NCBI RefSeq assembly: GCF_019139675.1 | Contig: NZ_CP077077.1 | Span: 5,456,001 to 5,520,000 of the forward strand | Source of the DNA: Pseudomonas maumuensis | Lineage (GTDB): Bacteria; Pseudomonadota; Gammaproteobacteria; Pseudomonadales; Pseudomonadaceae | Direction of reading: 5' to 3' | DNA: 64,000 nucleotides | Part shown: positions 57,003 through 64,000 of the stretch, piece after piece | Numbering within the stretch: the first letter of the stretch is position 1 | Layout of the letters: every line of letters begins with the position of its first letter | Notes under the pieces: generated by a model | The model's input: only the letters and a program-made list of their open reading frames with translations | The model's database searches: none | What the model was told of the DNA's origin: nothing | Program-made: the position numbers and the translations under genes

Positions 57003-58505
57003 ATGCCGCATACCACCGCGAAGAACCTGTCTCTGATCGCCGCCATCGACCTGGGCTCCAACAGCTTCCACATGGTCGTGGCCAAGGCCCATCACACGGA
57101 AATCCGCATCCTCGAAAGGCTTGGAGAAAAGGTTCAGCTCGCCGCCGGCATCGACGAGGAGCGCAAGCTCAGCGAAGAAGCCATGCAGCGCGGCCTGGAA
57201 TGCCTAAAGCGCTTCGCCCAGCTGATCAACGGCATGCCCCAGGGCTCGGTGCGCATCGTCGGCACCAACGCCCTGCGCGAAGCACGCAATCGTAACGAAT
57301 TCATCCTGCGCGCCGAGGCCATCCTCGGCCACCCGGTCGAGGTCATTTCTGGCCGCGAAGAAGCGCGCCTGATCTACCTGGGCGTGTCCCACACCCTGGC
57401 CGACACCCCGGGCAAGCGCCTGGTCGCCGACATCGGCGGCGGCAGCACCGAGTTCATCATCGGCCAACGTTTCGAGCCGCTGCTGCGCGAAAGCCTACAG
57501 ATGGGCTGCGTAAGCTTCACCCAGCGCTACTTCCGCGACGGCAAGATCACCCCGGCGCGCTATGCCCAGGCCTACACCGCCGCGCGCCTGGAGCTGATGA
57601 GCATCGAGAACGCCCTGCATCGCCTGACCTGGGACGAGGCCATCGGCTCGTCCGGGACCATCCGCGCCATTGGCGCCGCCATCAAGTCCGGCGGTCTGGG
57701 TAATGGCGAGGTCAACGCCGAGGGCCTGGCCTGGGTCAAGCGTAAGCTGTTCAAGCTGGGCGAAACCGACAAGATCGACTTCGAAGGGGTCAAGCCCGAT
57801 CGCCGCACCATCTTCCCGGCGGGCCTGGCCATCCTCGAGGCGATCTTCGATGCGCTGGAGCTGCAGCGGATGGAGCACTGCGACGGTGCCCTGCGCGAAG
57901 GTGTGTTGTTCGACCTGCTGGGCCGCCACCATCACGAGGATGTGCGCGAGCGCACCCTGAACTCGCTGATGGAACGCTACCACGTCGACCAGGGCCAGGC
58001 CGCTCGAGTCGAGCGCAAAGCACTGCACGCCTTCGACCAAGTGGCCAAGGCATGGGATCTTGAACAGGGCAACTGGCGCGATCTGCTAGGCTGGGCAGCG
58101 AAAGTGCATGAGGTGGGCCTGGACATCGCTCATTATCACTACCACAAGCACGGCGCCTACCTGATCGAGCACTCCGACCTTTCCGGCTTCTCCCGCGAGG
58201 ACCAGCAGATGATGGCCCTGCTGGTGCGCGGCCATCGACGCAACATTCCCAAGGACAAGTTCGCCGAACTGGGCGATGAAGGCGTCAAGCTGCTGCGCCT
58301 ATGCGTACTGCTGCGCTTCGCCATCCTCTTCCACCATATCCGTGGCACCCAGCAGATGCCGAAAGTGGTGCTTCAGGCCGGCGACAACAGCCTCGAAGTG
58401 GTCTTCCCTGGAAACTGGCTGGAAGAAAACCAGCTGACCCAGGCCGACTTCGCCAACGAGGCGGAGTGGCTGGCCCGGGTCGGCTTCGTTCTCAGCGTAC
58501 GTTGA
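57003..58505 (+). CDS. ppx: Exopolyphosphatase
   Basis: Removes terminal phosphate from polyphosphate. 500 residues from the ATG at 57003. ASKHA-fold motifs [14 protein letters not shown] and [15 protein letters not shown] are clear, and [10 protein letters not shown] follows. The C-terminal HD-like part contains [20 protein letters not shown]. Its last 14 bases overlap convergent ppk. Confidence 0.95.
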   Translation: MPHTTAKNLSLIAAIDLGSNSFHMVVAKAHHTEIRILERLGEKVQLAAGIDEERKLSEEAMQRGLECLKRFAQLINGMPQGSVRIVGTNALREARNRNEFILRAEAILGHPVEVISGREEARLIYLGVSHTLADTPGKRLVADIGGGSTEFIIGQRFEPLLRESLQMGCVSFTQRYFRDGKITPARYAQAYTAARLELMSIENALHRLTWDEAIGSSGTIRAIGAAIKSGGLGNGEVNAEGLAWVKRKLFKLGETDKIDFEGVKPDRRTIFPAGLAILEAIFDALELQRMEHCDGALREGVLFDLLGRHHHEDVRERTLNSLMERYHVDQGQAARVERKALHAFDQVAKAWDLEQGNWRDLLGWAAKVHEVGLDIAHYHYHKHGAYLIEHSDLSGFSREDQQMMALLVRGHRRNIPKDKFAELGDEGVKLLRLCVLLRFAILFHHIRGTQQMPKVVLQAGDNSLEVVFPGNWLEENQLTQADFANEAEWLARVGFVLSVR

Positions 58506-60732
58506 GGACCGGGTTGCTCAGGCGCTCCAGCAGGGTCGCCTGGGCACTGCGCGGGTTCTGGTTGCCGGTCGGCGTGCTGCGCACGTAGCGCCCGTCCGGT
58601 TGCAGGGTCCAGGCCTGGGTGTTGTCGGTCAGGTACCCCTCCAACTCCTTCTTGACCCGTAGCAACAGCTTCTTGCCCTCCACCGGGAAGCAGGTCTCGA
58701 CGCGCTTGTCGAGGTTGCGCTCCATCCAGTCGGCACTGGACAGGTAGATCTGCTCCTCGCCGCCGTTGAGGAAGTAGAACACCCGGGTGTGCTCGAGGAA
58801 GCGGCCGATGATCGAGCGCACGTGGATGTTGTGCGACACCCCCGGGATGCCCGGACGCAGGCAGCACATGCCGCGCACCACCAGGTCGATGCGCACGCCC
58901 GACTGGCTGGCCTTGTACAGCGCCTTGATGATCTTGGCGTCGGTCAGCGAGTTGAACTTGGCGATGATGTGCGCAGGCTTGCCCTCCAGGGCGAACTGGG
59001 TCTCCCGGGCGATCATGTCGAGCATGCCCTTCTTCAGGGTGAAGGGCGCGTGCAGCAGCTTCTTCATGCGCAGGGTCTTGCCCATGCCGATCAGCTGGCT
59101 GAACAGCTTGCCGACGTCCTCGGTGAGGGCGTCGTCGGAGGTCAGCAGGCTGTAGTCGGTGTACAGGCGGGCGTTGCCGGCGTGGTAGTTGCCGGTGCCC
59201 AGGTGCGCGTAACGGACGATCTCGCCCTGCTCGCGGCGCAGGATCAGCATCATCTTGGCGTGGGTCTTGAAGCCCACCACCCCGTAGATCACCACCGCGC
59301 CGGCAGCCTGCAGGCGGCTGGCCATCTGCAGGTTGGACTCTTCGTCGAAGCGTGCGCGCAATTCGATCACTGCCGTGACCTCCTTGCCGTTACGCGCCGC
59401 GTCCACCAGGGCGTCGACGATCTCCGAGTTGGCACCCGAGCGATAGAGCGTCTGGCGCACGGCAAGCACATGCGGGTCCTTGGCGGCCTGACGCAGCAGG
59501 TCGATCACCGGGGTGAACGATTCGAATGGGTGCATCAGCAGGATGTCCTGCTTGCCGATCACACTGAAGATGTTGTCGGCATTGACCAGCAGTTTGGGGA
59601 TCGCCGGGGTGAACGGCGTGTACTGCAGCTCCGGGTGGCTGTCGAGCCCGGTGATGCTGAACAGGCGGGTCAGGTTGACCGGGCCGTTGACCTGGTACAG
59701 CTCGCTCTCGCTCAGGCTGAACTGTTTGAGCAGATAGTCGGAGAGGTGTTTCGGGCAGGTATCGGCTACCTCGAGGCGCACGGCATCGCCGTAGCGGCGC
59801 GAGAACAACTCGCCGCGCAGGGCACGGGCCAGGTCGTCGACCTCTTCCGAGTCCAGCGCCAGGTCGGCGTTACGGGTCAGGCGGAACTGATAGCAGCCCT
59901 TGACCTTCATGCCCTGGAACAGGTCATCGGCATGGGCATGGATCATCGACGACAGGAACACATAGTTGTCGCCAGGCCCGCCCACGTCTTCCGGCACTCG
60001 GATCACCCGCGGCAGCAGGCGCGGCGCCGGGATGATCGCCAGGCCCGAATCGCGGCCGAAGGCGTCGACACCCTCGAGCTCGACGATGAAGTTCAGGCTC
60101 TTGTTCACCAGCAGCGGGAACGGGTGGGTCGGGTCGAGGCCGATCGGGGTGATGATCGGCGCGATCTCGTCGCGGAAAAAGCGCCGGACCCAGGTCTTGA
60201 GCTTGGGTGTCCAGTAACGGCGACGGATGAAACGAATGGCGTGTTTTTCCAGCTCCGGCAGCAGCACGTCGTTGAGGATCGCGTACTGGCGATCCACTTC
60301 GAGGTGCACCAGCTCGCTGATCCGCGCCAGCGCCTGGTGCGGCTGCAGGCCGTCGGCGCCGGCCTGTTCGCGGGCGAAGTTGATCTGCTTCTTAAGCCCC
60401 GCCACGCGGATCTCGAAGAACTCGTCGAGGTTGCTAGAGAAGATCAACAGGAACTTCAGGCGCTCGAGCAGCGGGTAGGATTCGTCCAGCGCCTGTTCCA
60501 GCACGCGGATGTTGAACTGCAGCTGCGAGAGCTCGCGATGAATGTACAGGCTGCTGTCGTCCAGGCTCGGCACGGCGATCGCCGGGGCCGGCGCAGGCGC
60601 AGGTGCCGGGGCTGCTTCGACGACCGGTTCCGGCTCTACTACCGCCGGCAGGTCGGGTGGGGTCTGCACCATTTCTTCGGGCACGGCCTGGGCATCCTTG
60701 ATCTCGACAGGGGTTAGCACTTCATTATTCAT
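58492..60732 (-). CDS. ppk: Polyphosphate kinase 1
   Basis: Reversible synthesis of polyphosphate from ATP. 746 residues. The first 58 are an acidic, Pro-Ala-rich extension ([13 protein letters not shown]) before the conserved start [34 protein letters not shown] carries the autophosphorylated His; [17 protein letters not shown] and [12 protein letters not shown] are phospholipase-D-like motifs. Convergent with ppx, with a 14-base 3' overlap. Confidence 0.96.
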   Translation of the reverse strand: MNNEVLTPVEIKDAQAVPEEMVQTPPDLPAVVEPEPVVEAAPAPAPAPAPAIAVPSLDDSSLYIHRELSQLQFNIRVLEQALDESYPLLERLKFLLIFSSNLDEFFEIRVAGLKKQINFAREQAGADGLQPHQALARISELVHLEVDRQYAILNDVLLPELEKHAIRFIRRRYWTPKLKTWVRRFFRDEIAPIITPIGLDPTHPFPLLVNKSLNFIVELEGVDAFGRDSGLAIIPAPRLLPRVIRVPEDVGGPGDNYVFLSSMIHAHADDLFQGMKVKGCYQFRLTRNADLALDSEEVDDLARALRGELFSRRYGDAVRLEVADTCPKHLSDYLLKQFSLSESELYQVNGPVNLTRLFSITGLDSHPELQYTPFTPAIPKLLVNADNIFSVIGKQDILLMHPFESFTPVIDLLRQAAKDPHVLAVRQTLYRSGANSEIVDALVDAARNGKEVTAVIELRARFDEESNLQMASRLQAAGAVVIYGVVGFKTHAKMMLILRREQGEIVRYAHLGTGNYHAGNARLYTDYSLLTSDDALTEDVGKLFSQLIGMGKTLRMKKLLHAPFTLKKGMLDMIARETQFALEGKPAHIIAKFNSLTDAKIIKALYKASQSGVRIDLVVRGMCCLRPGIPGVSHNIHVRSIIGRFLEHTRVFYFLNGGEEQIYLSSADWMERNLDKRVETCFPVEGKKLLLRVKKELEGYLTDNTQAWTLQPDGRYVRSTPTGNQNPRSAQATLLERLSNPVLNVR

Positions 60733-60751
60733 CTGACGTTCCTGGAGGGCG

Positions 60752-61888
<1,137 letters not shown>

Positions 61889-61970
61889 TCACGTCGAGAC
61901 ACATTTGGACACTTTCCCGATCGCGCCCGAAGGGGTAGGCTGCGCGTTCATTTCGCCAGCACGCCAGAAA

Positions 61971-62615
61971 ATGCTTCAACAATTCCTGAACGATTTCGGC
62001 TACTTTGCCCTTTTTCTCGGCACGTTCTTCGAAGGCGAGACCATCCTTGTGCTCGCAGGGTTTCTTGCATTCCGCGAATACATGGACATCAAGCTGGTAG
62101 TGCTGGTGGCATTCTGCGGCAGCTATGCCGGTGACCAGCTGTGGTACTTCATGGGGCGCCGCCACGGGCGCAAGATTCTCGCCCGAAAGCCGCGCTGGCA
62201 GGCCATGGGCGACCGCGCGCTGGAGCATATCCGCCGCCATCCGGATATCTGGGTGCTGAGCTTCCGCTTCGTCTACGGCCTGCGCACGGTGATGCCGGTG
62301 GCCATCGGCCTGTCCGGCTACCCACCACGCCGCTACCTGCTGCTCAATGGCATCGGTGCCGCGGTCTGGGCTCTGGCCCTGGGCCTGGCCGCCTATCACT
62401 TCGGCGCCATCCTCGAAGGCATGCTGGGCAGCATCAAGAAATACGAACTATGGGTGCTCGGTGGCCTGCTGGTGCTGGGCCTCGCGCTCTGGCTGCGCCG
62501 GCGCTTTCGCAACAGCCGCGCCGAGCGGCGCGCGGCGGCAGAGGGCCAGGCCGCCGAGGCTGAGCAGGCTGTAACCCAGGAGCAGCAGCCAGAACAGGGG
62601 CGTGACCGGCACTAA
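61971..62615 (+). CDS. DedA-family membrane protein
   Basis: 214 residues. DedA/SNARE-associated motifs: FLGTFFEGETILVLAGFLA, GSYAGDQLWYFMGRRHGR and FRFVYGLRTVMPVAIGLSGY. Four to five membrane segments. The family takes part in envelope homeostasis and undecaprenyl-phosphate or lipid flipping. The last 55 residues are charged and Ala-Glu-rich, and their DNA overlaps the convergent gene by 168 bases. Confidence 0.88.
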   Translation: MLQQFLNDFGYFALFLGTFFEGETILVLAGFLAFREYMDIKLVVLVAFCGSYAGDQLWYFMGRRHGRKILARKPRWQAMGDRALEHIRRHPDIWVLSFRFVYGLRTVMPVAIGLSGYPPRRYLLLNGIGAAVWALALGLAAYHFGAILEGMLGSIKKYELWVLGGLLVLGLALWLRRRFRNSRAERRAAAEGQAAEAEQAVTQEQQPEQGRDRH

Positions 62616-63743
62616 GCCCAGCGCGCCGGCCAGGTACAGCGCTGGCGCATTCGACAGCAGGCGCGCCAGCTCCAGGCGCGCTGCCCAAGGCCGGTCCTCC
62701 AACGCCACGCCCAGCACGAACAGCCCGAACGCCATTACCGTCCAGCCCAATGCCAGGGCCGCGGGCATCACCTGTTCGGCCACGTCCATCAGATAACTGC
62801 CCACCGCCACGTAGACCGCGAACTGCGCCGTGACGTACAGCTGCTGTGCAGCGCCCAGCGGGATCGCGAACTTGCGAAACGCGGCAAGATCCTGCTTGGC
62901 CTGTGGATAAGCGGCGGCCACGTCCGCCGGCCGCCAGCCAGTGGGCATGAACCAGATACGCAGCTTGTCCCACCAACGGGCCGTTCGCCGGGCGTCGTCC
63001 CACAGCTGGGCGTAGAACTGCACGTTGGCCCACAGCGGGTTCCAGCTCGCCAAAGGCGTGGTCACGCCGAAGATCACCGGCTCGTGCTCGTCCTCTTCCT
63101 GAAAGGTGCCGAACAGCCGGTCCCAGATTATGAACACGCCGCCGTAGTTGCGATCCAAGTACAGAGGATTCTGCGCATGGTGGACGCGATGGTTGGACGG
63201 CGTGATGAAAATCCATTCGAGCCAGCCCAGCTTGGGCACATGGCGAGTGTGTACCCAGAACTGGTAGAGCAGGTTCAGCGAGGCCACGGTGATGAACACC
63301 AGGGGCGGCACGCCCAGCAACGCCAGCGGCAGGTAGAAGATCCAGGAAAACAGAAAACCGCTGCTGGTCTGGCGCAAGGCGGTTGTGAGGTTGTACTCCT
63401 CGCTCTGGTGATGCACCGAGTGCGCGGCCCACAACACGTTGCGCTCGTGGCCCAGGCGGTGCAGCCAGTAATAGCAGAGGTCGTAGAGCACGAAGGCGAC
63501 CACCCACACCCACCAGGCATCCGCCGGCAGCCGCAACCAGGCCAGGTGCTCCCAGGCCACGGCATAGGTGACCAGCCCTATCCCTTTGGTCAACAGCCCG
63601 GTGCTGGTGGACAGCGCACCGGTGCTCAGGCTGTTGATCGAGTCGGCAAGCTGGTAGTTGCGCCGCCCGCGCACGCGGTCGGCGATCAGCTCCACCGCGA
63701 TCAGCACGAAGAAGAACGGCACGGCCAGCAGAATCAGGTCCAT
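62448..63743 (-). CDS. Sterol desaturase / fatty acid hydroxylase-family membrane protein
   Basis: 431 residues from MDLILLAVPFFFVLIAVELI. Di-iron histidine motifs: HRLGHE, HSVHHQ, and HRVHHAQ, the pattern of the fatty acid hydroxylase superfamily. Five or more transmembrane segments, with a second hydrophobic part (about 290-400) not found in short members. The last 30 residues (KAPAQPEREAQHQQ) are coded antisense to dedA. Substrate unknown. Confidence 0.85.
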   Translation of the reverse strand: MDLILLAVPFFFVLIAVELIADRVRGRRNYQLADSINSLSTGALSTSTGLLTKGIGLVTYAVAWEHLAWLRLPADAWWVWVVAFVLYDLCYYWLHRLGHERNVLWAAHSVHHQSEEYNLTTALRQTSSGFLFSWIFYLPLALLGVPPLVFITVASLNLLYQFWVHTRHVPKLGWLEWIFITPSNHRVHHAQNPLYLDRNYGGVFIIWDRLFGTFQEEDEHEPVIFGVTTPLASWNPLWANVQFYAQLWDDARRTARWWDKLRIWFMPTGWRPADVAAAYPQAKQDLAAFRKFAIPLGAAQQLYVTAQFAVYVAVGSYLMDVAEQVMPAALALGWTVMAFGLFVLGVALEDRPWAARLELARLLSNAPALYLAGALGLVPVTPLFWLLLLGYSLLSLGGLALCRRAPLGAAVAKAPAQPEREAQHQQATEHP

Positions 63744-63856
63744 GAACGGCCACCTCCAAGGTTGTCCACGAAGATTAGGCCTGCACTGGGGCAAATCCCA
63801 TGGCTACATCTGCCAAACTAGAGGACATTTAGCGCCTCGACACTGGAGTATTGAGC

Positions 63857-64000
63857 ATGACGAAAAAAGTTGCGGTGATTCTGTCCGGTTGCGGCGTATA
63901 CGACGGCGCCGAAATCCACGAGAGCGTGATCACCCTGCTGCGCCTCGATCAGCGTGGCGCCCAGGTGCAGTGCTTCGCGCCGAACATCGCGCAGATGCAT
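63857..64000 (+). CDS. elbB: Isoprenoid biosynthesis glyoxalase ElbB (partial)
   Basis: 48 codons are visible before the window ends. [20 protein letters not shown] with [20 protein letters not shown] is the start of ElbB, a DJ-1/PfpI-like protein with glyoxalase activity; the nucleophile Cys is beyond the edge. Divergent from the desaturase-family gene. Confidence 0.88.
   Translation, partial: MTKKVAVILSGCGVYDGAEIHESVITLLRLDQRGAQVQCFAPNIAQMH

Noticed and set aside
58789..60717. Plus-strand open frame (642 codons) opposite ppk
   Set aside because: Shadow of ppk; composition typical of antisense frames and no recognisable domain.

Overview
The window is a stretch of chromosome from a Pseudomonas, most likely of the P. 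putida group. This rests on the high GC content, the gene families, the gene order (nudE-cysQ-yrfG, fdhD-fdhF, pckA-hslO, rimB-rimK-envZ-ompR-tex-gshA, ssuEADCBF, lsfA, tauABCD, ubiD, rho-trxA-ppx-ppk-hemB) and several REP-type palindromes typical of pseudomonads. Nearly all of it is core metabolism. I see no rRNA, tRNA, CRISPR array, transposase or prophage.

Layout. 1-2767: 5' part of a long fusion protein with a kinase-like domain, a degenerate M23-like domain and a class III aminotransferase. 2937-6293: dTDP-L-rhamnose operon rfbBACD. 6333-9996: dctB-dctD C4-dicarboxylate two-component system plus a translationally coupled hotdog protein. 9985-11284: a low-GC two-gene islet (a GT51 peptidoglycan-glycosyltransferase-like protein and a nucleotidyltransferase-fold protein) attached to the 3' end of cysQ. 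11300-13908: cysQ, nudE, yrfG and kbp. 14084-17265: fdhD and a YdeP/FdhF molybdoenzyme. 17489-20756: glycine-zipper lipid/envelope-type protein, orphan CheR, NarL-type regulator, thioesterase and an orphan antitoxin-like gene followed by a long palindromic element. 21168-26625: pckA, hslO, PAP2 phosphatase, hslR, rimB and rimK. 26660-31745: envZ, ompR, tex and a thioesterase. 32010-51891: a long sulfur and glutathione block (gshA, ssuEADCBF, lsfA, porin, tauABCD, serine acetyltransferase, cystine-type ABC transporter, chaC) with a BCCT transporter inside it. 52224-64000: flavin reductase-ubiD, rho, trxA, ppx, ppk, hemB, dedA, a sterol-desaturase-family protein and the start of elbB.

How genes work together. 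The ssu and tau operons take up organosulfonates and release sulfite, serine acetyltransferase makes the cysteine precursor, the tcy-type transporter imports cystine, gshA makes gamma-glutamylcysteine, ChaC degrades glutathione, and LsfA is a 1-Cys peroxiredoxin. The promoters of ssuE, lsfA, tauA and the cystine transporter share AT-rich upstream tracts, consistent with joint sulfur-status control. ppx and ppk are convergent, and a Pho-box-like repeat lies upstream of ppx.

The most unusual region is 9985-11740. Its base composition is about 40-47% GC in the lines I counted, against well over 60% around it. It holds an unrecognised GT51 + nucleotidyltransferase pair that looks co-translated, and its right edge runs into the 3' half of an otherwise normal cysQ. 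I regard it as the best candidate in the window for an undescribed system; any function is inference.
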